NCBI GenBank assembly: GCA_035758825.1
Contig: DASTWA010000008.1
Location: 248,001 to 312,000 of the forward strand
DNA from: JARIHD01 sp035758825
GTDB taxonomy: Bacteria; Patescibacteriota; Saccharimonadia; Saccharimonadales; UBA4665
Reading direction: 5' to 3'
DNA: 64,000 nt
The notes under the pieces were generated by a model. That model ran no database searches and had not been told where the DNA came from. It saw nothing but the letters and a program-made list of their open reading frames with translations. Position 1 is the stretch's first letter; each line of letters opens with the position of its first letter. This document shows positions 17,119 to 26,427 of this stretch, one piece after another. Made by a program: the position numbers and the translations under genes.

Positions 17119-17385
17119 ATGGAAAAGCTGCACCACTGGTGGAAAAGAGTCCCGGTACCGGTCCGCAAACCGCTAGTATTCATTATCGGGTCTTCGATTG
17201 TTGCCACTGGTATTGCCATGCTGGTGCTTCCCGGTCCCGGATGGGCGGCTATTTTTTTGGGGTTCGCCGTACTGGCGACCGAATTCGCCCTTGCCGAAAA
17301 GGTACGGGATTGGCTAGTTGGACAGCTAAAGATGCTCATCCGGCGGGCCAAAACTCTCTGGAAAAAACTCCGCAAAACGTCATAA
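17119..17385 (+). CDS. PGPGW-motif small membrane protein (TIGR02611-like)
   Basis: An 88-aa protein with two hydrophobic segments joined by the diagnostic VLPGPGWAAIFLGF motif (about residues 43-56). The first helix follows a basic, Trp-containing start (MEKLHHWWKRVPVPVR), and the C-terminus is strongly basic. The family is of unknown function, found mainly in actinobacteria and CPR. It is transcribed divergently from uvrA, with about 65 nt shared between the two promoters. Confidence 0.85.
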   Translation: MEKLHHWWKRVPVPVRKPLVFIIGSSIVATGIAMLVLPGPGWAAIFLGFAVLATEFALAEKVRDWLVGQLKMLIRRAKTLWKKLRKTS

Positions 17386-17478
17386 GCATAAGCGTAATAA
17401 AATATATTTGACCCCCATACAACTATATGCAAATATAGAGGTAAGTTCATTTAGTAAAGTAACAGGGGGCGAAAACGC

Positions 17479-17670
17479 ATGTCTGATTTTATTGTGCTCG
17501 GTCTGGTTCCGGGCACCCATCTTCAAATTACCTTCATTCTATGGATTGTTCTGGTGTTGTTTTTGGGTGCAGGGATGCTCGTTTGGATAGGCCATCGGTT
17601 GCATGTGTTCAGCGGATGGATCATCACTATCAGTCTGTTGGTACTTACACATCGCCTGAAGCTGGCATAA
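17479..17670 (+). CDS. Small hydrophobic protein, unknown
   Basis: A 63-aa predicted membrane protein with two hydrophobic stretches (about 17-36 and 46-56) separated by a short polar loop GHRLHVF. The start is supported by an AGGGGG ribosome site. Its 3' end overlaps the end of the convergent exonuclease gene by 26 nt. I do not recognise a family. It could be a spurious frame, though the ribosome site and composition argue for a real gene. Confidence 0.5.
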   Translation: MSDFIVLGLVPGTHLQITFILWIVLVLFLGAGMLVWIGHRLHVFSGWIITISLLVLTHRLKLA

Positions 17671-19096
17671 TGCTTTCGGCGTACAGCTGAAGTTCTTCCA
17701 GCAAATAGCGCTGGTGGTCGGTCAAATGCCCGGTCCCGGCAAGCTCGCCCAACCTGGTAAGATACTTGGCCATACGGCTCTGTTTGCCGCCGCCGAGTAG
17801 ACGCTGCTCGCAAAAACGTTCCCACTGCTCCCGCTCTTCGCTTGTTAAGTGTTTGGGGTAATTGCGGGCCTTGTACAGCGGCAAAAGAGCCTCCAGACGC
17901 GTATCTTGGAATTTGAGGCCAAGCTCGCCCAGCTCTTGGGGACTGGCGGCACGGACAACACGCATTGACTGTTTATCCTGATTTCCGAAAAAGCCACCAT
18001 ACATACTGGCGTCGACGTCTTGGTCGGTACTCAAAAGCGATCCCTGCCCCGGGCGCTCCCCGGCCAGGATCCCCCAGGCTTTGCATAAGCGCTCTTCGAG
18101 GTCCCTCATCTGCTTAAGGCTGGCCAAGTGCTTCTTGACTTGAGCCATGTCGAGCTGGAGGCGTTGTTGGCTTGCCTCGTCCAAAACGCCGAGCGGCGCT
18201 ACGGCCGGGCAGCGGTTATACTGCAGCGCCTTTACGGGCAGGCGCGGTTCTTCGGCGTCTTTTTTCCATCTCCAAAGCTCGGCGAGCTGCTCCGGCGTCG
18301 AATCCCGGTACGCCAGGGGATCCATACGCAGGTCGTACACAAACGCCCCGCCCGCCCGGTCCGGATGGTCGCATATGCGATAAGCGACGGTCGTCTTTTC
18401 GTATTCGCTCGGATACTTTCCGCTCGTGTAGACGAACGGCTGACCGCCGTTAACCAGCTCGGCGACACGCCGCTTGTCGCGCATCTCTAGCAAAAATTCA
18501 AACAGTTTTTCGTGCTTGTTACGGATGAGCCGGGCGACGGCAATCGTCGCTTCGACATCACTGAGCGCGTCGTGGGCGTGCTCGTGATCGAGCTTATTCA
18601 GGGCCGTCAGAAGTTCCAGGCGGTTCGTTGGCCTGCCCTTTACGTCAAACGGCCATTCGATACCTTCGGGCCGCAGTGCACGGGTCATCCGCACGGCGTC
18701 CAGCAGATCCCACCGCGAACGGCTATCCTGCCATTGCCACTCGTAAGGGTCGTAAAAGTTACGGTAATGCAGGCAACGCATGAATTCATCATCAAAACGT
18801 ACCGTGTTGTATCCGACAAAAATCGTGCCGGGAATCGCCACCTCATCGGTGAATATCCGCAAAAATTCGGCCTCGGTCACGCCGTCAGCAATAGTAGCCT
18901 GAGGTGTAATCCCGGTCACCAGCACGGCATCGGGATCAGGCAGTGTATCTTCGGTCATTTGGATCATGACATTCACCGGATCACCGACCGGCTTAAGGGT
19001 AAGGTCGGTGCGTATGCCGGCAAATTGCATAATCCGGGCATTGTGCGGATTGAATCCGCTGGTCTCTAGATCGTAAAAGAAAAAACTGGCAGTCAT
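17645..19096 (-). CDS. sbcB: Exonuclease I (3'-5' ssDNA exonuclease)
   Basis: Degrades single-stranded DNA 3' to 5' in recombination and mismatch repair. The DnaQ-like nuclease fold has the acidic motif FFYDLETSG (ExoI), a second motif GYNTVRFDDEF, and a third motif HDALSDVEATI with conserved His and Asp. The SH3-like and C-terminal ExoI domains follow, ending in the characteristic LxEL region. Length is 483 aa, normal for SbcB. Confidence 0.94.
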   Translation of the reverse strand: MTASFFFYDLETSGFNPHNARIMQFAGIRTDLTLKPVGDPVNVMIQMTEDTLPDPDAVLVTGITPQATIADGVTEAEFLRIFTDEVAIPGTIFVGYNTVRFDDEFMRCLHYRNFYDPYEWQWQDSRSRWDLLDAVRMTRALRPEGIEWPFDVKGRPTNRLELLTALNKLDHEHAHDALSDVEATIAVARLIRNKHEKLFEFLLEMRDKRRVAELVNGGQPFVYTSGKYPSEYEKTTVAYRICDHPDRAGGAFVYDLRMDPLAYRDSTPEQLAELWRWKKDAEEPRLPVKALQYNRCPAVAPLGVLDEASQQRLQLDMAQVKKHLASLKQMRDLEERLCKAWGILAGERPGQGSLLSTDQDVDASMYGGFFGNQDKQSMRVVRAASPQELGELGLKFQDTRLEALLPLYKARNYPKHLTSEEREQWERFCEQRLLGGGKQSRMAKYLTRLGELAGTGHLTDHQRYLLEELQLYAESIMPASGDV

Positions 19097-19134
19097 TGAC
19101 TACCAGTGTAACAGACTATTGCAGTTTGGGCCCG

Positions 19135-20412
19135 TTAGTAAGTCATCTCGCCCGAACCGGCAAAAACAATACGGTCACCCGGGTTAATACCCTGCCGAAC
19201 GAGTTCGTGCAAAATACCTGTTTTGCGCATAATGTCACGGAGGCGCTGCACGCCTTCTTCGCTGCTAAAGTGCGTGCGGGATGCAAAGCGTTCGATCTTG
19301 GCGCCCTGCACCAGGAACGAACCGTCGTCACGCTTAATGACCGACCAGGCATCCTCTTGGCCTTCGATCGTCAGCACTGGCAGGACCTCTGCCTCTGGCT
19401 CTTCGGCGGCTTGCCTGGCACGTTCCGTTTCGACCACGCTGCGGATTTTGCGCAAGAGTTCCTTTAGGCCTTTTTTGGCTTGGGCGGAAATCGCCATTAC
19501 CGGCGTACCGCGGGGAATGACTTTTTCGAGCTGCTTCATTTGGTCCTTAATGATTTCTTGGTCCAGCCCTTCAATCTTGGTCAAAACGACAATCTGAGGC
19601 TTGCCGGCCAGGTCTACCTTATAGGCGGCAAGTTCGTCCTGTATGGTCTGGTAAGTTTCGGTAATATTCTCTTGGTAGGCATCAATAAGGTGGACCAGCA
19701 CGGCCGTACGCTCGACGTGGCGCAAAAACTCATCACCAAGCCCCTTGCCCTCGGCAGCACCCTCGATCAGCCCTGGAATGTCGGCAAACAGGATGCTCGC
19801 CTCACCATCGACGTCGACGACTCCCAAATTGGGCACCAGGGTGGTAAAGGGGTAGTTGGCGATCTCGGGGCGGGCATTGCTGACAACGCTGAGCAGGGTG
19901 GATTTGCCGGCATTAGGCAGCCCCACCAGCCCGACATCGGCAATCATCTTAAGTTCCAGATTTGCTTCGAGCTCTTGGCCGTTTTCGCCTTTTTCGGCGA
20001 TACGCGGTGCCTGACGCCGCGAAGAGATAAAGTGGGCATTGCCAAACCCGCCGTCACCGCCCTTGGCAATAACTACCTCCTGGCCGTCTTGGGCTAAATC
20101 GGCCAGCGGGTTGCCCTCTTTGTCGGTCACAACCGTGCCCACCGGCACCTTGACGTAGAGGCTTTTGGCGCTGCGCCCGTGCTTACGCCGCTTGCCGCCA
20201 GGCTGGCCGTCTTCGGCCTGCAGTTCGCGCTGAAAACGAAAATTTACCAGCGTATTCTCGTTGCGGCTCGCAACAAAGATAACGTCGCCGCCGCGTCCGC
20301 CGTCGCCGCCGTCCGGGCCGCCCTTGTCGATGTATTTTTCGTGGCGAAAACTAATGATGCCGTCGCCGCCATCGCCTGCCTTGATTGTTACAACTGCCTT
20401 ATCAACAAACAT
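19135..20412 (-). CDS. obg: GTPase ObgE/CgtA
   Basis: Ribosome-associated GTPase involved in 50S maturation and stress signalling. The glycine-rich Obg fold (about 1-158) contains AGDGGDGIISFRHEKY. The G domain has GLPNAGKSTLLS, DIPGLIEGAAEG and LTKIEGLD. The C-terminal OCT domain covers the last 80 aa. I chose the ATG at 20412 because family members start MFVDKA. A longer frame begins at 20442. A TATAAA ends 6 nt before 20412, which also fits the shorter start. Confidence 0.94.
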   Translation of the reverse strand: MFVDKAVVTIKAGDGGDGIISFRHEKYIDKGGPDGGDGGRGGDVIFVASRNENTLVNFRFQRELQAEDGQPGGKRRKHGRSAKSLYVKVPVGTVVTDKEGNPLADLAQDGQEVVIAKGGDGGFGNAHFISSRRQAPRIAEKGENGQELEANLELKMIADVGLVGLPNAGKSTLLSVVSNARPEIANYPFTTLVPNLGVVDVDGEASILFADIPGLIEGAAEGKGLGDEFLRHVERTAVLVHLIDAYQENITETYQTIQDELAAYKVDLAGKPQIVVLTKIEGLDQEIIKDQMKQLEKVIPRGTPVMAISAQAKKGLKELLRKIRSVVETERARQAAEEPEAEVLPVLTIEGQEDAWSVIKRDDGSFLVQGAKIERFASRTHFSSEEGVQRLRDIMRKTGILHELVRQGINPGDRIVFAGSGEMTY

Positions 20413-20469
20413 ATCTACTTTATATGATACCTGATTTGACATCAGTTACCAAATATTATCTATATAATT

Positions 20470-21555
20470 TTAGTGAATGTAGCTGTAGCTGGATGCTGCC
20501 GAGGCGGAAATGAGCTTGAAGTCGACTACCCCCCACCCTCGAGCCGGTCTGGGATCGTCAATACCGCGTTGCCCACTCGAATTCATCTCTGAGATCCAAA
20601 TACTGCCGTCATCATTCACGCGTTCAACAAAAGCAACGTGTCCCGGTCTGGATTGTTTGGTTACAACCGCTGCGCCGTAGGCGGGAATCTTGTTCACTGT
20701 AAAGCCTGCCGATGGGGCACGGTCGTCCCAGGTGTTGGCATTACCGAGCCCACCGGGTATGGGCCGGCCAATCGATGCGCGCTTATTAGCAACATACCAG
20801 GTGCAAAAACCCCGGTCGTATCCATTGTAGCCGCCGCCCCCAAAGAAAAAGCCATACGAACCGCTACCGCCACGCGTACTAACCGGTGTCGGCTCCTGGC
20901 CATTTGGGATGATAATTAACCCGCCGACCGGAAGTCCGCTCAACTCGGCGTCGTTGTAGGCAACAATCTGTTCCTTGCTGGCCTTATACTTGGTCGCCAA
21001 AGAGTCCGGAGTATCTCCGGGCTTGACAGTGTAAACAATACCGTTGACCGGCGGGATGTTTACCTTAGTCCCGGAGCTTATGGCATCGCCGGTAAGGCCA
21101 TTGGACCAGCGGATGCTGTCCGACGTTACATTGAACTTGGCGGCGATGGCGGCGATTGTGTCGCCCGCCTGGGCTATATAAGAAACGATATCCTTGTTGC
21201 TCTTGAGATCGGTCTGAACCGCTTGGGGCTTGGAAATAACCGTAGCGTGCGCAACAGGCACCGCCAGCTCGGCACCGACACTATCGGCCTGATTGGTGAC
21301 CGCCGTCGTCTCTGGCAAGGCGGTCATTTGGGCTAAGTTAACGGCAATGTCAGCCGAAGAGAGCTGGTCGAGCGGATCGCTGACGCCATTCACAGTGGCA
21401 CCCTTATCGGTAACGCTGCTATGCGAAGACGTGACCGTCGGGGAACTCTGGGCGACAAACACAACGATCGCCCCCAAGAGGGCTACATTGACCGATAACA
21501 AGCCATACCGGATAAAACGTCGTTGGCTTACACGGCGGATAATCTGCTTTTTCAA
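20470..21555 (-). CDS. Secreted/membrane-anchored peptidoglycan hydrolase, two LysM plus CHAP
   Basis: Probable cell-wall amidase or endopeptidase. A basic N-terminus and one membrane segment (about 15-35) are followed by two LysM peptidoglycan-binding repeats (YIAQAGDTIAAIAAKFN and YTVKPGDTPDSLATKYK), a Gly-rich linker, and a C-terminal CHAP domain. The catalytic Cys is in RGFCTWYVANKR and the His in RPGHVAFVERV. The only conventional start is a TTG (21555) without a ribosome site. The open frame continues upstream to an ATT at 21625-21627 preceded by AAGGGAG, which may be the true start. Confidence 0.88.
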   Translation of the reverse strand: MKKQIIRRVSQRRFIRYGLLSVNVALLGAIVVFVAQSSPTVTSSHSSVTDKGATVNGVSDPLDQLSSADIAVNLAQMTALPETTAVTNQADSVGAELAVPVAHATVISKPQAVQTDLKSNKDIVSYIAQAGDTIAAIAAKFNVTSDSIRWSNGLTGDAISSGTKVNIPPVNGIVYTVKPGDTPDSLATKYKASKEQIVAYNDAELSGLPVGGLIIIPNGQEPTPVSTRGGSGSYGFFFGGGGYNGYDRGFCTWYVANKRASIGRPIPGGLGNANTWDDRAPSAGFTVNKIPAYGAAVVTKQSRPGHVAFVERVNDDGSIWISEMNSSGQRGIDDPRPARGWGVVDFKLISASAASSYSYIH

Positions 21556-21741
21556 GCGAAAAGCCAGGCCCTCAGCATGGTTAAGCTGATCCCTAAGATG
21601 TTCTGCTTTAGAAATTGATTGACTAATAAGCTGCTCCCTTAGATATCCCTTATGAATATCAGTCTTGAGGCTATTTAGCGGTTAACACACTCGGTAGACA
21701 ATAAAAACGTAACACCTGCTCTTATAGGCATTACAAGCATA

Positions 21742-21770
21742 AGTATAGCGGTAAAGGGCGATATTTGCAA
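21742..21770 (-). promoter_or_regulatory. Promoter of the LysM-CHAP gene
   Basis: On the minus strand TTGCAA (21770-21765), a 17-nt spacer and TATACT (21747-21742) form a good sigma-70-like promoter. It gives a leader of about 110 nt before the hydrolase coding region, long for this genome. No known riboswitch is recognised in the leader. Confidence 0.55.
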
Positions 21771-21795
21771 CTTCCGGGGTGATGCTCTACCCCTG

Positions 21796-22842
21796 TTACT
21801 GGGCGCAATTTTCCTTGCAATATTGTCGTACTTTGGCCTCATGTTCAGTCAGCGTTTTCGAAAAATGCGTGGTTCCGTCATCACCGCTCACAAAATATAG
21901 CCAATCAGTAGAAGCCGGATTGGCTACTGCCTGGAGAGAACCCGACGAAACGTTACTTATCGGGGTTGGCGTCAAGCCCTTATGGGTATAGGTGTTGTAG
22001 ACGGAATCGTACTTCGTCGAAGGCTTAGCCCCTTCCAGGATTGCCCCATAATGGGCGGTTGCGTCCGATTGCAGGGGCATGCCGATCCGGAGACGCTTAA
22101 GAAAAACCTGCGCCACCTGCGGCCGGTCGTTCGGCTCCGACACCTCACGCTCAACAATGGACGCCAAGATAATGCCCTGGTAGGTGCTCAGACCCTGCCT
22201 GCTAAATGCCGCCCGGATGTCCGGCGTTAGCTGTTTGTCCATTTCGTCTAGGGCTGCGCCTACAATGGTCTTGGCGCTTGTCTCTGATGTCCGCTGGAAG
22301 GAGTCAGGGTACAAGTACCCCTCCAAGCCTGCGCCCTTGGGCTTGTCTACAAGCGCAGGATGCCCGACGTAAGTATTTGGGTCAAGCGCCTGGTCTACGT
22401 CCGCCTCCAAAAAACCATCCTGGATAAGGCGGGTACGAATCTGGTCAATGCGCTGCCCGGGAAGAATCGTAACCAAGTTGGTGACAATCTTTCCGTGGGT
22501 TAGCTGGGACACAATTTCGGCTACACCTTGACTAGGAGCCAATTCGTAGGTGCCAGCCTGCAATGCGTTTCGGACTTCCTTGCTACTCACGTACAGTTTA
22601 AAGGCCCAAGCGCTGCGGATAAGCCCTCTCTGCTGCAAAAGGCTGCCGATTTCCTCAACCGTGGCGCCTTGAGGGACAGTAATGCTCTGGACAGTCTGAC
22701 TGGAGCTTACCGGCCGCAAGTTCTGGTTATAGACATACCGCACGGCCGCAGTCGCACCGGCAACAACAACCGCGGCAATGATCGCAACAATAACTAGCCT
22801 TCTTGGCCACCTGCGACGCAGTCGGCGGTTTGAATACTTCAT
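21796..22842 (-). CDS. mltG: Endolytic murein transglycosylase MltG
   Basis: Cleaves nascent glycan strands and so terminates peptidoglycan chains. An N-terminal basic region and a single membrane helix (about 15-33) precede a LysM-like subdomain and the YceG catalytic domain, with the catalytic Glu in ASIVEREV and the family motif MPLQSDATAHYG. Its 348 aa is normal. The start ATGA overlaps the stop of the upstream ruvX by 4 nt, so the two are coupled. Confidence 0.94.
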   Translation of the reverse strand: MKYSNRRLRRRWPRRLVIVAIIAAVVVAGATAAVRYVYNQNLRPVSSSQTVQSITVPQGATVEEIGSLLQQRGLIRSAWAFKLYVSSKEVRNALQAGTYELAPSQGVAEIVSQLTHGKIVTNLVTILPGQRIDQIRTRLIQDGFLEADVDQALDPNTYVGHPALVDKPKGAGLEGYLYPDSFQRTSETSAKTIVGAALDEMDKQLTPDIRAAFSRQGLSTYQGIILASIVEREVSEPNDRPQVAQVFLKRLRIGMPLQSDATAHYGAILEGAKPSTKYDSVYNTYTHKGLTPTPISNVSSGSLQAVANPASTDWLYFVSGDDGTTHFSKTLTEHEAKVRQYCKENCAQ

Positions 22843-23264
22843 GCTTTTATCTCCGGATGATCATTTAAAAAATCTTCAAGAATATAGGTTGCGGCAAGGG
22901 CGTCAATGTCCCCTTTGGCAAAAGGCTTCCCCCGGCCGGCCAGTTCGGCTTCGGCTTTGCGCGAGGTAACAGCTTCGTCCTGCCAATGGATTGGCAACCC
23001 GATTGTCTTGCCCGCCTCAGCTCCAAACGCCCTGACAATCCTTGTCTGGTCTGTCTCTTGGCCTTGCATGCCGCGCGGCAGGCCTATAACCAACACAGCG
23101 GCCTGTTCTTGGCGCACAAGCGCCTGCAAGCGTTGGAAAATATCAGGAGTATGTTCCAGGGTCGTCAAAGGATGTGCTATCCTCGCTACGGCATTAGCGG
23201 TGGCGACGCCTATACGCTTGGCGCCTACATCCAGAGCGAGGATAGCATCAGAACTATTGAGCAT
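22839..23264 (-). CDS. ruvX: YqgF/RuvX family Holliday-junction resolvase-like nuclease
   Basis: RNase H-like fold nuclease linked to pre-16S rRNA processing (YqgF) and junction resolution. It shows ILALDVGAKRIGVA (first Asp), VLVIGLPRGMQG, WQDEAVTSRKAE and GDIDALAATYIL (last acidic residues). Length is 141 aa, as expected. Its start lies within the last codons of the upstream membrane-protein gene (11-nt overlap), and its end overlaps mltG by 4 nt. Confidence 0.93.
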   Translation of the reverse strand: MLNSSDAILALDVGAKRIGVATANAVARIAHPLTTLEHTPDIFQRLQALVRQEQAAVLVIGLPRGMQGQETDQTRIVRAFGAEAGKTIGLPIHWQDEAVTSRKAEAELAGRGKPFAKGDIDALAATYILEDFLNDHPEIKA

Positions 23265-24966
23265 TTTTGCTGGCGGGTTTCTCTACTGAGATTGTAATTT
23301 TATTTGTTTTACCGGGGATGGAAGATACCCAGAACGGACTGTATTTTACGTCGACGCTCGTTACGCCCGGATATTCACCGATAATCTCCTTGGCGTCATT
23401 GGCCTTTTTACCGGCAACGGCCTTCTTGATGGCGGTCAGGTCAAGGTCCGATCCGGCGACAGCCGTACTCTGGAGGGTTACAAGAATCTCTGTGGCCTGT
23501 TGGTTCTGCAGCTTAAACACGGCTCCATCGAGGCCATAATCCAAAATCGACTGCTTGGCCGGATCAATCTCTTTGTTGACCTGGTTGGCGATTACTTTCT
23601 TTAGGTCGCCTTCTTTGACGCCAGCCATCGTGTACGTAGTCTTGGCGGTAACCGTTACGCTTTCGGCCTCATCGCCGACAGCGGCCGACGTTGACGCTTC
23701 GGGATCGCCTGCCTTAAAGGTCCCTTCAATAACGAACAATCCTTGCCCGGTCAGGCCGTTCTTGAGCTCGCTCTTGATCGCCGTCGTATCTTGCTCGGCG
23801 ATCTTTTGCTTCGCGCTGTCGATATCGGTCTGGGTTATCGTCTTAACTATGTTGCTCGTCCCACCGGCCGTAGATGAACCCTGGCCAGAAAGACTTGAAT
23901 TGCCGGCAACCGTGTAATCAGCGGGGGCAATATTATATTTATCACCGGCATTTTGGGCCACAATGCCCACGCTACTGCTCGGTACATCCTTCTTGCAGCT
24001 CTGATCGCTCTTAAAATGACTCGGTGGAACCGAAACCGCTTTAGTCGTGACATAAACTAAACCTCCCGTACTTACGGCGGTACCGGCTGGAACCGTAGCA
24101 CTGTTACCCAGGAACAGATCCTGGACGTTACAGTAGTAGAACACTACTGAGCCTACCGCCTTGGTGCCTTTGTCCTTTTGGCCGGTGGCGGCAGCTTGCT
24201 GGGCTACGGTCTTTTGGGTTTGCTGAATCTTCGCAGGTATTTCGGCATCTTCGACATCTACCCTGTCAGCTTCGGCATTCAACGTAAGATCAATGTTGGT
24301 GTCGATGGCTTCGCTATCCGTTTTGACGGAGATAGTCGCCCGTGGCATCACCTGGAAGGCGATAAACCACAAGAACACGATCAGCACCAGGCCCACACCA
24401 CCCAAAAGCATCCACAAACGGAATTTATTAAAGTCGGGGATCGAAAGCTTCTTGTCTTTTTTGCCCTTGGGCTTGTCCGTTGCGGCACCTGCGGCCACCG
24501 GAGTGCTATTGTCGAGTTCAATGGGCTGGTCTTCGTCGTCCGGTTTAAAGGCTACCGACTGGGGCGCGTTTTTGCTGTGCTCGCCAACGGACCGTGAGGT
24601 ATCGAGCGGCTTTTCGCCGGAATCACGCATATCCACGGACTCTTCGTGGTCTTCGGCATCTTTCCGGGCGCCGGATACGTCAGGAATTTCGGGCTTGGAC
24701 TGAAGGGATTTAGCCACATATATGCCGACCGCACCGGCCAACGGCAAAAGCCCTACTTCGCTGGTGATGAGGACCAGATGCTTTTTGGCTTCGTCCGAAG
24801 TGCGCTTGAGCAGCTTCATATTGACAATGCTCTGTAATACGGTGGCGCGCTTTGGGAGAACAAGTGCAACAATGCGCTGCCCCGAACCGCGGACCTTATC
24901 GATGATGGCGGTTATCTCGTCATCGATGTCTATGTAAATAACGTCTTTGCCTGATGGTGTGCTCAT
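23254..24966 (-). CDS. Single-pass membrane protein with extracellular baseplate-J-like region (CPR type)
   Basis: A 570-aa protein. The N-terminal cytoplasmic domain (about 8-95) reads VIYIDIDDEITAIIDKV and LVLPKRATVLQSIVN. A charged linker, one membrane helix (about 185-210, MLLGGVGLVLIVFLWFIAF) and a large extracellular beta-rich region follow. I recognise the N-terminal pattern as common in CPR genomes, often beside FtsA/PilM-like genes, but no function is established. The start is 4 nt after the upstream gene. An envelope-spanning partner of the actin-like ATPase is an inference. Confidence 0.8.
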   Translation of the reverse strand: MSTPSGKDVIYIDIDDEITAIIDKVRGSGQRIVALVLPKRATVLQSIVNMKLLKRTSDEAKKHLVLITSEVGLLPLAGAVGIYVAKSLQSKPEIPDVSGARKDAEDHEESVDMRDSGEKPLDTSRSVGEHSKNAPQSVAFKPDDEDQPIELDNSTPVAAGAATDKPKGKKDKKLSIPDFNKFRLWMLLGGVGLVLIVFLWFIAFQVMPRATISVKTDSEAIDTNIDLTLNAEADRVDVEDAEIPAKIQQTQKTVAQQAAATGQKDKGTKAVGSVVFYYCNVQDLFLGNSATVPAGTAVSTGGLVYVTTKAVSVPPSHFKSDQSCKKDVPSSSVGIVAQNAGDKYNIAPADYTVAGNSSLSGQGSSTAGGTSNIVKTITQTDIDSAKQKIAEQDTTAIKSELKNGLTGQGLFVIEGTFKAGDPEASTSAAVGDEAESVTVTAKTTYTMAGVKEGDLKKVIANQVNKEIDPAKQSILDYGLDGAVFKLQNQQATEILVTLQSTAVAGSDLDLTAIKKAVAGKKANDAKEIIGEYPGVTSVDVKYSPFWVSSIPGKTNKITISVEKPASKNAQ

Positions 24967-24970
24967 ATTT

Positions 24971-26302
24971 TTATACGCGTAACATTTTATCTATTTTCTC
25001 ACGGATTGAGTCGCCGCCGCTAGTCGAAAATTGCATAGTATCCATGCCCACCCTGAGCAATCCCATGGCCGTAATAAACGTATGGTCATTTACGTCGCCA
25101 GTCCGGTCGATAATACCGACTACCTGCTCCGGCTGGATATGCTCGACGACAGGCCGGCGGGTAAAAGGCAGCTCGCCGTACCAATTGTTGCTCTCCAACT
25201 TGTCCATCAGCATATCGAGGCTTGAGCCGCCGCCGCAGAGGAACAGCCGGTTCGGCAGATGGTCGAGCTTATCAAATTCGCTGAGCGCCAGCTCGACGCC
25301 GCTCACCCATACGTCCAAAGTCTTTTGCAGGGCGCCTTCGACGGCGGCGATGCGGGATTGTGGCACCCGGTTTTGGGAAAGGCCGATTTTAAGCTCTTCG
25401 GCCTGGGTAAATGACACGTTCAGGTCGCGTTCAATAGAACGGGTGTAAGCCCGCCCGCCAATGCCAAACATCTTTGTTCCCTGGACGCCGCCATCGTCAA
25501 TGACAGCGATGTCGGTAGTACCGCCACCGACATCCATTAAAATAGCGCTCATACTGGCATTTGCATCATTGCCAATGACCGAGCGCGAGACCGCAAATGG
25601 CTCGGCGGCTACCGCCAGCAGGTCGAGGTCCAATTGCTGGGCGGTCCGCTCCAACGCTCCGATGTGGATCATGGGCGCAAAAGCAGTGTATAGCTGCACT
25701 ACAACGTCCCGCCCCTGAAAGCCGATTGGGCTGGTTACCTTGTAGCCGTCAATTTCGATGCCTACGAGCGCACTATTTACCAGACGGACTTCGACTTCTT
25801 TGCCCCCAAGTTCCCAGGCCAACTGTTTTTTGGCCTTTAGCTCGGCGCGCTGCTGTACTAACTTGATAATCTTCTCTACCTCCGGGAGATCGAGGGCTTT
25901 ATCTGGTTGTTTGCGAGTAACACGCACGGTCGTTGTGGTGCCCTTAACCAGTTCACCGGCAATGCCAATAACAGCCGTACGGACACTGGCATTGGCCTGC
26001 TTTTCGGCCTGGGTTAGCGCTTCGTCGCAATTTGCAACCACACTCGATATGTCGGCAATTGCGCCAGCCTGCATATCGCTTAGCTCCTGGTGCGCCCGCC
26101 CGACACCGATAATCTCGACTTCGTCACCCTTAACGCGCCCTATGAGGGCCTTTACAAATTCTGTACCAATATCCAGGGCTACCAGGTACTGTGGTTCCTC
26201 GGAGGCTTTGGCTTTTTGGCCAACCTTTTCGTTAACTTCGGCGGCCTTGTCGGCAACCTTGCTTACGAAGGACTGGCCCATCGTTTTGAACTTATCAAGC
26301 AT
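24971..26302 (-). CDS. FtsA/PilM-like actin-fold ATPase
   Basis: Actin-like ATPase of the FtsA/PilM/MreB superfamily. Phosphate-1 is VALDIGTEFVKA, an SHS2-like insertion follows, phosphate-2 is LMDVGGGTTDIAVID, and the adenosine motif is LFLCGGGSSL. An N-terminal amphipathic/coiled segment (about 1-35) precedes the ATPase. No ftsZ is nearby. The neighbour is a membrane-spanning protein, so a pilus or envelope scaffold role (PilM-like) is as likely as division. ATG 26302 is chosen because TATAAT overlaps the alternative TTG at 26314. Confidence 0.8.
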   Translation of the reverse strand: MLDKFKTMGQSFVSKVADKAAEVNEKVGQKAKASEEPQYLVALDIGTEFVKALIGRVKGDEVEIIGVGRAHQELSDMQAGAIADISSVVANCDEALTQAEKQANASVRTAVIGIAGELVKGTTTTVRVTRKQPDKALDLPEVEKIIKLVQQRAELKAKKQLAWELGGKEVEVRLVNSALVGIEIDGYKVTSPIGFQGRDVVVQLYTAFAPMIHIGALERTAQQLDLDLLAVAAEPFAVSRSVIGNDANASMSAILMDVGGGTTDIAVIDDGGVQGTKMFGIGGRAYTRSIERDLNVSFTQAEELKIGLSQNRVPQSRIAAVEGALQKTLDVWVSGVELALSEFDKLDHLPNRLFLCGGGSSLDMLMDKLESNNWYGELPFTRRPVVEHIQPEQVVGIIDRTGDVNDHTFITAMGLLRVGMDTMQFSTSGGDSIREKIDKMLRV

Positions 26303-26352
26303 AATCGCCTTCAATTATAGCATGAGTCTACCGTCTGCAAACACTGGTAGTA

Positions 26353-26424
26353 TTGCGGTATTACGTTGTCATTATATAATATAAACGGTGCACTCTTGAG
26401 CCATCCATCGCCCTGGAGGTGATC
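26353..26424 (+). promoter_or_regulatory. Promoter and very strong ribosome site of the 55-aa peptide gene
   Basis: TTGCGG (26353-26358), a 16-nt spacer and TATAAT (26375-26380) are followed by a leader of about 40 nt. The leader ends in GGAGGTGATC (26415-26424), a 10-nt perfect match to the usual 16S rRNA 3' end, 8 nt (from GGAGG) before the GTG start. This contrasts with the leaderless genes nearby and predicts high expression. Confidence 0.65.
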
Positions 26425-26427
26425 AAC

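Noticed and set aside
20412..20442. Longer obg start at 20442
   Set aside because: Family proteins begin at MFVDKA, and a -10-like TATAAA 6 nt before 20412 fits the leaderless pattern of the genome.
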